DNA from: Trichoplax adhaerens
Lineage: Eukaryota > Placozoa > Uniplacotomia > Trichoplacea > Trichoplacidae
Length of the DNA stretch: 64,000 nt
Assembly (NCBI RefSeq): GCF_000150275.1
Contig: NW_002060955.1
Coordinates: forward strand, 689,713-753,712
Direction: 5' to 3'
The notes below the pieces were generated by a model. It had not been told where the DNA came from and made no database searches. It saw nothing but the letters and a program-made list of their open reading frames with translations. Both the position numbers and the translations under genes were made by a program. Positions within the stretch are counted from its first letter, which is position 1; every line of letters starts with the position of its first letter. Of the stretch, positions 13,601-24,963 are shown piece by piece.

Positions 13601-15090
13601 CTGCATGTGCGTTTGATGTTTTAAAGCGTTTAAGCTAGTAGGTTAATTATTGACTTTTACTTTATGTTCCCTTATCGCAGAGTTAATTTATAATATATTA
13701 CTATTTATTTCAAATTTTTTAGGCTATACTGGATTAAAACATCAAGTGTAAGAAGAATCTAATGTAACAACAGAATATTATGTCCTTACGCCAATGTCTA
13801 CGACAGAAATGAAAAGTTTACATTTCATCTAAGATTAGGTCAGAAATTATTAATAATAACTTGTTGATATGATGCTATCCAAAATAATAATGACGTAAAT
13901 ATAATACGAGCAGCTTACTTCATCTTTGATGGCTGCTTTTTGTCTCACTTCTTGAACAAGACTTTGTGGAGTATCATCTGGAGCAGTGTAGGGTCTGGCT
14001 TGATTGATCTTATTATTTGCTTCTTGATACTTTAATGATTCACCAGCAGAATCGGGATGCTTTAAAGTAAAATGAAGCAATTCATCAAAGTATATCAGGG
14101 TTAACTAGTTCTATATGAACTGACAACACTAGCAATCGTATTTATGTTTACATCAACAACATCCGTCAGACTGATAGCAACAGCTAAAGTGTACTATCAA
14201 CAGATAAATATCTCAGTATTTAACTGGCTACTATGAGATAAGATTGTAGTAATGAATCTTTACTACGACTACGATAATACAACTTGCGCCTAAACGAAAT
14301 GCTGTAGGCGTATATTATCAAGACGTTGGTTTCAAAGCATAAAATGGGAAACAATTTTCAATCTTGTTTATTTGTACTTTCTATACTATATTTCTTAGAA
14401 TCATATGCCATCGTCGCTACCTGAATAGTAACTCTTTTTTTCCTCTGCAATGGTGGCTCTCTAGCGGTTGATGATTCCTCCGATGGGATTCCTGCCGTGC
14501 TTGACTTCTCGACGGTTGGTCTATCTTGAAAGTTTGCAGCTTGATTCTGTGATGGAAAAACTGCACTTTACTTTGGCCTTCCTTCCACAGTTTACCGATG
14601 CTGTAAACTATTCCAATGATTAACACTACAGTAACACTACTACAGTAGTAGTCGATAGTTTTTATCCACTATGAAAGTACTGGCTTTAACTTGTACAAAA
14701 AAGCAAAGGATGGAAATTGGCATAAAGCTTATGCTACTGTATAGTAGAAATAATTGGAATGTTACCCTAGTTTGTCCTTGAGACTTACTGTAACTTTATT
14801 ACAGTATAATAGTCGGATTTTTGCAATAGAGAAAGAATTTTTTATGTATAGCAGTATTGTAAGACTGATAACAAATAGAGTATTTCTAAAGGGCAATATG
14901 TATGCAAACGGAAGAGTAAACTCAATAAGCAATTAGTGCAAGTCTTTATTGTAACGATGCATATCTACGATCACTTAGGCTAAAGGAATGTAATCCTGGA
15001 AGATATCCTACTCAGCTTGCATCCTTTTAACAGTGTTCTATTCCTGTATGGATTTAATTCGAAATGGCCTACCTCAAATCTAACAGGCAT
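10632..15090 (-). CDS. MDM1: MDM1-like microtubule-binding centriolar protein
   Basis: Twelve exons encode ~649 residues (human MDM1 is ~714): 15090-15073, 14546-14421, 14059-13919, 13144-12967, 12873-12659, 12515-12500, 12427-12325, 12250-12136, 12014-11958, 11850-11659, 11581-11245, 11083-10632. MDM1 binds microtubules, localises to centrioles and restrains centriole duplication. Diagnostic features: the repeated (S/T)EYQ box, seen as KSEYQRQYDWKK (~residue 123), KSEYQRQYQDW (~168), TEYQEHF and NKEYKGNL; the segment ELREKVQLFRERSQQGTFF; and the family C-terminus ERSKQRKENFWGRK. Exons 2 onward join in consistent phase. The first exon encodes only MPVRFE before a GTAGGC donor; it resembles the MPVRFKG start of vertebrate MDM1, but the SEYQ box expected straight after it was not found, so the 5' end is tentative. 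One intron uses a GC-AG pair (donor at 12135) and one exon is 16 nt. Confidence 0.88.
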
Positions 15091-15915
15091 GTTGAGTTAC
15101 ACCAAATTCAGTACTACTATTAGTATTGCTGTTATCTTTGGCTTAAAAGTTGGATGTCAATGGATTTATTGAAACCAATTGTGACGAGATTCTGCAGACC
15201 AGGATAATATTTTTCTTCTTATTTTGCACGGTGGGTAACTTTCTATCTACCCTGGCTTTCTACAATGCTCAGTAGGACCTATACATCCATACAATTAATC
15301 ATTGTCGCTATTAATTCATTGCTAAAATGAACAAGTTGTTGTAACGTTGCGCAACTATTGTCACATTGACATGAATGGAAAATTGTAATCATAATTCATT
15401 TCTAGCTTTGGCATAAGGTCATTTTCATGATACTCTAACGTGGATCTCTGAATGTATCGTAGTTTCAATTTTTCAAAAAGTCTTGTAATTTATTCAACAT
15501 GCTGTCCTAATACTGTAGAAGGTAAGATTGACTAAATATGGCCTATTTAAACTCTCTATATAATAAGCAAGTACTGGTCTATCAAGTCTATTTAAGATTG
15601 AGCTAAGATGAACGAATAGAACTAAACGTTGATTTCATCCTACTTAGCCTGTATTTCTACCAATACGAATGTACCATATCATGCTGATTATTGCAACGAG
15701 TAATGTAGAATAGCATACCATTGATAAAATAGGGGCTGTATCAGATGTCTTTGATGGAGAAGCAGTGTAATCTTCTATCGGACGACAACTAGATGGAGTT
15801 CCTGACAGGTTAATAATAATTTTTGGGGCAATTCATCAATTTTTCTATTTGTACTGAAGTATTTACAGTTAATAATTCAATTTAAATTGAATTTAGGCAG
15901 TGTTTTGAAATTTGC
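15091..15915. other. Non-coding sequence upstream of MDM1
   Basis: AT-rich sequence with no supported ORF, splice-consistent exon or RNA gene. It should include the MDM1 promoter if the exon at 15073-15090 is the true first exon. Confidence 0.4.
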
Positions 15916-16115
15916 AGTCGTGATGGTAGCACAGAGTGCAGTGTACTGTACTGTGCAGTCTGTACTGTAGTCGATGCACTCTGTACTGTAGTACACAGTA
16001 CAGTACATATACTGTGTAACACAATACTATATACTGTACTGTAAAGTACGGTACTGGACCGGACTGCTACAGTGCACAGTGTACAGTGAACAATGCACAG
16101 TGTAGCCACTGTACT
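15916..16115. repeat. Second TACAGT/GTACTGTA-rich cluster
   Basis: About 200 bases of the same word set as at 5330-5800: TGTACTGTACTGTGCAG, CTGTACTGTAGTACACAGTACAG, CAGTGTACAGTG and similar, interleaved with near-palindromes. A 90-codon minus-strand ORF across it is an artefact of the repeat. Smaller runs occur at 16207-16218 and 17994-18006. Confidence 0.75.
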
Positions 16116-17429
16116 GTAAGTACCCACATTTAAACTCCCCAACCTGCAAAGCATCCGTTAAAAATCGGTTTGACATTGCGCGGGAATTGGTCTAACTGAC
16201 TGAGAGGTACAGTACAGTGAGTCCAGCCAGGGTCAGTCTGTAGCTCAATCATTTGTAGCTTCCATAAGGCCTTCAAAGTACCTTTAAAATGGTGCTCGGT
16301 AACTTGCTCTCTCATGCTCATGGGCCTGCTGCTGCTATGGATACTTTTATTTAATTTATACCTTTACTGTAGGGACAAGTGCTTTGTTTTCTCTATCATT
16401 GAAAGCACGGCTAAATTGACTTTTGATAATCAATATTTTTTTATAAATAGGAAAAAAGTTGATTGACATAATTAGATTACTTGGTCCACGATACTCAGTC
16501 GGACTGACTACTGCCATGTCTTGCATTGGAGCACAAACTTTACCCATTCAAAATTCCAACAGATGATCCACTCATGGAAGGGTGTAATAGATAGTACACA
16601 GTAAATAATCCTGCTGAAACGGCTGGTATACAGTATACCTTCAATCCACCTGACCAAACAGATTTGCTCCATTGGAACGAAACTAGTACAATCACCCGTC
16701 GCCTTGTTGACAGATTACTATAGTATACGGAATAGGGAAGTTATTTCTCGAATGGTGGCATGGTCGATGAATTCTATTATTTTCACCAATTAACCTACAT
16801 TTTCCAGAAAGGACAAAGCCTATATTGTATAATACACTATTATACTCGCGACGACGATATCATCAATGGATAGCTTTCTAAAACTAATAAAAGCTAATTG
16901 GCAATAGTAAACGTTTTAGAGGAAAAGCAACGTTTCGTATGACATATCAGGATATGTTACATTATGACCAACGAAGCAATTGTTGCTATTGATAGTGAAT
17001 GAATTATATTATACTGTACAGTCTAGAACATGATTAGTCAATAATGAATGAATACTTTGAAATAACCTACTGTTGATTAGGTTATATACAGCATGCTATG
17101 CTAGACGTATCATTTTATTGGGCGTGTAGTTAATACTGCGACAGTCGAAAATGTGATATAAAATGGAAACTATTGAGTTAATTTACATCAGATTAAATTC
17201 TTAACAATTTTACACAATACTAAACGTATCACGTTACCATCCGATAGCATGTCAGTGCCAGAATAAGATTCTGAATATCTACAATTTAGGGTAGTTCGTC
17301 TATTTTGAAATGCTCCTGGTAAGCATTCTTCCGTGATTTTCGCTTGACTTTATAAGATACCTAGCGTGATAGGCACAATCATTATTAACGTCATGTTACC
17401 AAAAGAAAAAGTAAACGAATTCATCAGAT

Positions 17430-17580
17430 ATTGACGGAGTTCAAAAGAGAAACTGAGTTCTCGTATATTGCTCGAATAGAGATTGAAAGTAACTGTATAA
17501 GGAGAAGTAACCTAGTTATTACAGCCACACTGGAGATATTCACCAATCTTTACCACAACGGAGGGTTGTAACAAATGCAC
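17430..17580 (+). mobile_element. Diverged fragment of the TGTCACAA-ended repeat family (R1)
   Basis: Words aligned with the 44.9-45.0 kb copy occur in the same order: GAGAAACTGAGTTCTC, ATTGAAAGTAACTG, GGAGAAGTAACC, TTTACCACAACGGAGGGTTG, ending GTAACAA. Many substitutions and small indels separate it from the two younger copies, so it is an old, truncated member. No ORF. Confidence 0.6.
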
Positions 17581-20500
17581 GTGTAAAAAAAAGTGAGAAA
17601 TGATCATTCCTTGCGCTACAAAGGTGCCGTAGGCTAGGCTCTACGATGTACATTACTCTAGCCGGTAGCGTATCCGTTAATCATTATGCAGAGAACCAAT
17701 CCCAGGATTGGCCAATTTCGTGCTTTGCCGCTATGATAAAGTGTCTTTTCAAAATAAAACAACAATTACAGTTTCTTGTAAACTTTATTACATGCATTCG
17801 GTTCGTCTCACTAAACATAATCATATCTTGCCAATAAAGTCACAAGATTAAGGTTTTCAATCTTAGACATATTTGGCCTGTATGACAGTCTTACATCGAT
17901 TTGAAATCAAAAATATGTGTATGTATATGTACCTTGCTAAAACAGCTTTTATGATTGATTGTACTGTATATGCCACTTTCGTAGAATGAACTATACAGTA
18001 CAGTAGAAGCTGTTTCAGCCACGCACAGTATTCATAACTGTTAACGGATATTGAATTGGCCAATTGTACATTATTTGGCAGTTTGATATACGCCACATCC
18101 GACATTGAATCAACGCAATATCATACCTCTGTTAACACAGAGACTCGGCAGTTGAATACAATTTTACAAGTAAGGTGTAGAAGGACCGTATTTTCTCATT
18201 ATTCCAACCGATCTTAAAACAATCAGTTACCTATCCGCCATTGTAAAGCCTCGCTCTATTGAACAGCTCGTGTCTGAATTTTTTTATTGCCAATCCTTCT
18301 CGAAATATTGAATACGAGTCAATCTCGTTTTCATCGATCATTTAGTGAAACTTACCGTACTTGACAACATTGCCAGGCCCTTTCGTTATTACTAAGTAGG
18401 TGATTACAATAAGATTATGGAAAACAATTTTTAATTGCCTTTATTGCATAGCGGATTGCAGGATGTAGGTTAAGAAATTGAAGACTTTAATTTAATTGAT
18501 TGATTTCCTCTTCCGCCACCAATAAAAAATAATATTCATTGTCAGAAAGTCTATTCAGGAGCTACTAAATACAATTTTACGGTAGTACATGAGTACAGCA
18601 CCGGAATATATCCATTAATAAAAAATGCGAATTCAATACACACTAACCGCCTACTTGGTATTTTTGTTTTGTAATTGCTTTTCGTGTATAACAAAAGTGT
18701 GAAGTGCTTAATTATATAGTATTTATTTACTTCGACGCTTACAGCGTCTGAATTAACTTCCTCTATTTTACGTGTGGGATAACAATGTACAGTATTTGTG
18801 ATGCGAATGAGTATTGTCTAGATTTAGCAAACCAGACAGTCCAGATAATGTGTCGAATCAGAAGACGCATCAAGAATATCAAATAAATCGTTTCCATTTA
18901 TTTGAATTGACAAACGTCTTTTACCACGCATTAAATGTCTGATAATTTCATATGAAACCCCTGTAAAGTAATTGGCTAAGATATATTCCGTAAAAACAAA
19001 CAACCAATTAGTTGAATGAAATTTTTATACATATGTAATCGTAGTGTCGCATTGGCTTAAAATGAAAAGTAACGAATCGCAAGAAAACTGACCACTAGGA
19101 CAAGTGTTAGACTACGGCGATAAAGCCGCTGAAGAAGTACTGTCTCTCTTGGATGTTATAACCATTCTAACTCCTTCATCGCTGTTTATCAAATATGTAT
19201 ATTACGCAACGAATACGCTAAAATATTATTCCGTTCATCCCTTTGATTAGCCCATTTGTCACGGGTATAAGTTAAATAACTTTAGTGGAGATAGAAAGAG
19301 GCAGCTAAAGTTAATTTATAACATCTTTCTGGATCATAGTTCTCTATGAATCTGCAAAATACTTTGTTGTAATAGCCTACTAACCTCTATGTAGTGGTAG
19401 CATACGTTAACGGTAGATGCGAAAAACGTAAAGCTAGTCTAATAGTCTTTATTTCACATTTTATAATAGTCTCCTAGAAGTTATAACAAATTTTGTAATA
19501 GTTACAACATTTGAACGAAACGCAGCAGTATCCACGAGTAACCCAACACGATACGAAATTTGTTTCGTGATATCTTTGCTTATGTTTTGCACGTTAATAT
19601 AATAGTTACTGTTAAGGTATTTAAAACAGCTATTGTATCGAAATATGGACACAGTACATTTATTCTAGACTTGAAGGAACATATCTTTAATATGCCTTTT
19701 GCGATATTGTTTTACGATATTGTTGAATTTTCCTTATATTAGTAAAAACACAATTGCCCTGTGTGTAAGAAATAAAAACAAGAAAGATTACTTTAATTCT
19801 GAATTGGTAGCAGTTACATTAAAAGTTACATTGTCTTACCTTTGATGCTGCAGAATTTATGCAGTTTATACTACTTACATTACAAATCTATGATATGTCA
19901 AACTTGTTAGAGTTTGCATGAGGTCATATTAATATTATTTGCAAATTATATACGACATGACATACAGCACTATATGTTCTTTTAGTGGAAACTGCATTTG
20001 TTTCGTACTTTCATTATCAATGATGTGCAGGGGTCACGCATGATTAACATAGTGTAATAGCGATTATTAATGTCACTTTGGCTGTAAAATATGACGACTA
20101 TGTCTTGTCAGGATAACTTAATTCTTTAATTACAATTTGAAACTGAAAAACGTGACCATAGACAGTTATTATGCAATGTCAAGCAAATATTTTTTCAATT
20201 AGTTTCTTAACCATTTAATCTTCTAATATTTTGACGACTTTATATAACTATAGACAACTTTATCATGCAGTATAGGCTTAGGCGTGTTGTTCAATTTGTT
20301 CTATATACTAAGGAAACGAAATTAAACCTTTACTACAGCTTCGATAGTAAATAATTACAAATTTAAGTTAACTCTTATTAAAAATATACCGCTAAAATGA
20401 AAGCACTTTTATGATTTCAATACATAAAAACTTTGACAGCATATCAAGTAATTAAAGTCATTTATTTTATTATTATTGCTTTAGTTATCGTTGTTTCACT

Positions 20501-20830
20501 GCTTACATGTTGCAGTTCTTATTTTAGAATGCCGATAAATTAGAAGCTTGCAACCATTGTACTTGCTGACGCCAAATTCATAATTTATATGCTGTGAAAA
20601 CATCAGTGTACTATTATAATCAATATTGAACATTTATGAGCAGAAATCTGCGACGATCACATTCGTGGTGATTGGTAATCCATGAATTAAATCTTTTTTT
20701 CTAAAATAATCCAAGCAAAGCGAAAAGCATGAATATGATGCCTGCTTTATTGACGTCAAGAAAATGATAGCTACTACTAGCGGAAAACTTCAAATGAAAA
20801 AAAATTTCAATTAAACTGCATCTATGTTGC

Positions 20831-21461
20831 TGTCACAAAACAGCTTTGCAACAAGATAACGTAATCTACGATCAATAAGTCAATTCCTTGAACTACGTAT
20901 CAAGGAACGATATCTGCACTATCACGAGCACTTTTGCTCTACTAGCAGACTACACAAAGACTTAAACGCCTCGTATTTTACGTTAAACACTAAGTTGGAA
21001 ATTCTTCTTTATTTCACGATATACTGCATTTATATACTATTCCTCAATAGTTCATGAGTCATAGTTAATACAATTAACATTAGAATCATTTACTGAATTA
21101 GATATTAATTTTAGCTACTGCTCTCTTAATGCAGACAACAGTATTTACGAACATAGACATGTAATAACTAATACAGAATAGTCAGATTACGATATGTCCT
21201 ATCACGGAACATTTCCATGATAATTTACAGTCTATCATAAGTAAATTACAATCACAATGATTCGAACTGTAAGCAGATGATTTGCATTCCCTATTATAAC
21301 TATTATAATTTCAGTATGTGTATAAGTGTCACTGTCATAAAAAGTCAGTGCTATATTAAAATACAGTATATCCAAATTAGAAGTTAACTAAATAAGGATA
21401 GTCTAGCAGAATTATCCTAACATAGTTATTTCTACTGTAATACAGTATTTAACACTGTAAC
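20831..21461 (+). mobile_element. Non-autonomous element R2, copy 1
   Basis: This ~631-bp sequence begins TGTCACAAAACAGCTTTGC and ends AACACTGTAAC. It matches 56337-56965 in reverse complement over its whole length, with scattered substitutions (about 93-95% by eye). The flanks are TGTTGC (20825-20830) and AGTTGC (21462-21467), a 5/6 match read as the remnant of a 6-bp target-site duplication. There is no meaningful ORF and no terminal inverted repeat, so it would depend on enzymes supplied elsewhere. A solo LTR is an alternative, but the 3' end is AC rather than CA. Confidence 0.8.
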
Positions 21462-22683
21462 AGTTGCGTTATACTCTGAAAGAAAGTATCGGTACTTCTA
21501 TTTACAATACGAATTCCCAAGTAATATTTTTGTTTAAAATCAAACATAATATAGTAAATATTGTATAGATAACTGATGGAATGCTAAACTATTGAAACTA
21601 TCCTCTATGTCTAAAATGATAGCAGTGTTAAGAGATAATCGTCCGTGTTGAATAAGCCAAGTTAATTGGCCTTACTTGATCGCAGACACTGTAATTATAT
21701 TGAGATGCTAAACAATTTAAAATGAATTACGGTACAATTGCAAAGAGAACAAAAATTATCATATAATGCAGCAAATCAGAATAGAATTTATTTAATTTAT
21801 TTAACGATTACTGTACTAAGCTATTTTATAGGGAGTCCAGTTATCTCTTTAAACCTTAAAACGAAAATATATTGTCCAGATATTCAATACTTAATTGCTT
21901 ACTGTAATCGACAATATAAAATAGCATGAAAGCGGAATAAATACTAATCACTGACCATTGTAAACGGATGAGTTAGATGATATAATGTGAATATCGCAAG
22001 ATCTAGCTACTGTTATCTTTACTACATTATCGAAACTAATAGTTTAAAATCTTTTTAATTTTATCATCTGCTCCGCATGCTGATAGTAATACATGTTTCA
22101 TTTGATTTTATAGAACTATAGATAATTAATTTCTAATGTTGCAGAAACAAAGTAAATGACCTCACTGATTCATAAATCAATGTTGTAATAAAATTTCGTA
22201 CCTATATGCAAATTGAGTAAGACTTATTTTCTGGAGAATGCTAGGATACCTGATATGTAATGGTCTATGATGATAAACTTAGGATTAAAAGCAATTATAT
22301 CAGCTCATGCGGATCAATGGATATTTTATTATTTTTTTCTACTTTTGATGAAGTTACATTATATATTTAGAATTGGATAACAGCTTTTTTTAAAAGTCTT
22401 TAGAATAATATATTATACTACATTAGTAGTTCAGTAGGTAATAGCAGAATTTTATTTGTATACTTAGGTATCGATTAAAAGCTTAATTTAATTCATTTCA
22501 TAAATGATCACACTTCATATTGATGTTAACACCAATAATATGGCATCTTTATGGATATTAAGTACTAGCTTAATCAGACTTAACGTATCGGATATTTCAA
22601 ATGAGATAAAATAGCAGAACATTTTCATATATGCTACTGTAATTTAAAGAGAAATGAATAAATACCTACAGAAACTTCTGTTA

Positions 22684-24963
22684 TTATGGATGGGACATTG
22701 TACTATTGTGCTTTATTAATATTTTTCGACATCGGCTAATATAGTATTGCTTGGTGCAATCTTGACATTTTTCTCGATAACTTTTTAAATTAAATTGGCA
22801 GTTACATTTTACGCTTTGCGTGGATTTGGTAATGTGATAACCATAATCACAGCACATTTCTTCACACGAAATTTCACCAGCTTTAGCATACAAATGACAT
22901 CGCCTACCAGCAACGCCAGTGATTCTATATTTCTTGTTTTTAGCGCAATAGTCAGGTGATGGATCAATATAAATTAGTTCGTTGAGTTTAGGTAATCTTG
23001 CTCTCGAATTGTTTATTTTAATTACCAATTTGGTCTTGAGTCCAGTTTGCGGGTCTTTAGCTGAAGATTTCGCAAACATTGCTTTTTTGACTAGATTGGT
23101 TATTATGCGTTTTATATCCTTATCTGACGGTATATGAAAGAAGCAGGTACTGATAATGCTCATTTCCCCAAAATAATTGCAATGAACTTTTACTATTTTC
23201 TTTATTGCCTTATTTTTAAAGGAAAATAAAATCAGTTTGAAGAGGTTAGAAAAGAGTTTGATGATAAATATATATAGAATTGCATGATTTTCAAAATGGC
23301 TTAAAATGGCTTAAATTTTCTAGTAACAACTTAGATCCTTTTTAATAGTGTAAATTATAAAATTATGGAACGGAAATATAGTAAGCTGTACAATTTTATA
23401 GTTTTTTTTTCTCTAAAGTAGAAATTATAAATCATATACTATCCATGCGATATAAATTTTTAATTAAATTTTAGTCTAAATTATTACATGAATTGCAACG
23501 CGGTGGTTGTGTTCTTCCATTAAACGACGACGATCAGATATTCTAGCACTATTTAGAAAGCTTTCCACAATTCCGAATATTCTGTGACATCTTTTAAGAT
23601 GCTTATGCATATTTTCACCAGTGCTAGCATTCAAACCAGGACAGATATTTAGAGTTGTTCCAGATAAGCATTTCCTTACGCTATTGCGGGCTACTGTTGC
23701 TGCAATATATGCAGTTCTTATAGCAGCTTCCTTACTACCTATAATTATTAAAATTAAACCGATAAATGCAATAAGATTCTAAACTGCAACTAGAAAAGTA
23801 AATTTAATGCATTATACCGGTACATCTGCATGTAGTCAATATACTTATCATAAATCATATAAAATGATATTACATTAGAATTTTAATAAAGTAGATTAAT
23901 ATAATAACGTCTATAAGTTATATTACGCAATTTACCGATTGGTATTGCCTGAAATCGTATAGCTGACGACTCCATATTGGTTTTACAATTCCAACGGTGA
24001 AAGCGGTATTTTTGACGACATAATCGTATGCCTGCTTTTATCCCATTATCAATTAGTTCAGGTAAAATTGGGCACTTTTTGCAATGGCCAAATTGTGTTG
24101 TAGTTAGATCTAATAGTTTGCAAGGATTAAGAGATCCACTATCGATTGAGAGAGAAAGGAAATTTATTTTAAACAAGACAATATCTTGATTAAATTGTAT
24201 ATTGAATTACTTGATCAAATTTATTAATATAGAGTTTATAATATGCGGATATGTAATATATTCAGAATTCACCAGTAGCACAATTGCAGCAGCATTGGTT
24301 TTAAAACATTGCTGTAGTCTACTATAAATATATAATTAATGTCATTTCCTGGCAATTTAAATTTTACTGTTATAATTACTTTAAATTCGATTTTGTTTAA
24401 TTTCAAAGGATATTTTATATAGGAGCATATACATTTTCTAAAGTTATTACATCTATTAATTAAATGATCTTGTAAAATTTTGTATAATTGGTTATTAAGT
24501 TATAGAAACAAATTTTGTCTCTTCTTTGACAAGGGTATATATCTATAGTAATTTGAACATTATTTCAAATGAAGCTTAATCAATTGGGTAAGTTTAATGT
24601 CTATTCAAAAAATGTATCTCTGAAATAAAGTTTTTACAATTTGAGAAATTAGAAAATATTGCATGGCTTTCTAACATAACTTGTAATAAAATAAGATAAA
24701 AATTTTGTACGTTAATAATATGAACTTTATTAACAGTAAGTCCTTTGTAAATTATTGACGCAATTTAAACAGAATCCGCAGACAGAGCTTACAGTGTTTT
24801 AAGAAATACAAAATACGAATTTTAAAACAATCTTTGTAGTTTTTAATGATCAATGGCGTTTATGATTTGATAAAATAGCTAATTACCTGGCATAGGGTAG
24901 AAATATGGCCAAAAAGAGCATATGATGAAGCTGATAAGAATGATATTGTTGATTATTAGTCAT
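22684..24963 (-). CDS. Divergent Wnt-family secreted ligand
   Basis: Four exons encode 351 residues, the usual Wnt length: 24963-24887, 24138-23936, 23738-23488, 23208-22684, phases 2/1/0. Exon 1 gives a signal peptide (core MLFLAIFLPYA). Family landmarks follow: GIRLCRQKYRFHRWNC, then GSKEAAIRTAYIAATVARN (equivalent of GTRETAF...), RLMEEHNHRVA, KVHCNYFGEM, and the C-terminal cysteine-rich region LIYIDPSPDYC ... GVAGRRC ... MCCDYGY ... KCNCQF ... KCQDC. About 20 cysteines are kept against the usual 22-24. The canonical C-H-G-x-S-G-S-C motif, whose serine carries palmitoleate, is replaced by CNYFGEMSIISTC, and the W-C-C near the C-terminus by LKSYREKC. One N-glycosylation sequon, NAS, is visible in exon 3. 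Wnts act through Frizzled and LRP5/6 at the surface of neighbouring cells. The exon 2 start was set by a strong pyrimidine tract and phase match to the signal exon. Confidence 0.9.

Larger units (their letters stand above)
16116..22683. other. Gene-poor region between MDM1 and the Wnt gene
   Basis: About 6.5 kb of AT-rich DNA without a supported gene. Two minus-strand ORFs of 63 codons (16547-16356 and 16321-16130) have plausible composition, but no donor-acceptor pair joins them in phase and no family is recognised. The perfect inverted repeat CCAATCC-CA-GGATTGG sits at 17696-17711, carrying two opposed CCAAT boxes. Transposon copies at 17430-17580 and 20831-21461 are listed separately. Confidence 0.5.

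Noticed and set aside
15882-16154. 90-codon minus-strand ORF with repeated STV/CTV/LYS words
   Set aside because: A direct by-product of the TACAGT repeat; no splice or domain support.
16130-16547. A small two-exon gene from the 63-codon ORFs at 16547-16356 and 16321-16130
   Set aside because: The candidate donors and the acceptor near 16347 do not keep one frame, no family is recognised, and the region borders low-complexity TACAGT sequence.
17863-18105. 80-codon ORF that might be an exon
   Set aside because: Its ends run into TACAGT words and no partner exon or family was found.
23883-24176. Wnt N-terminus starting at a TTG at 24176
   Set aside because: TTG is not a plausible start. A spliced signal-peptide exon at 24963-24887 matches in phase through the strong acceptor at 24139-24140.
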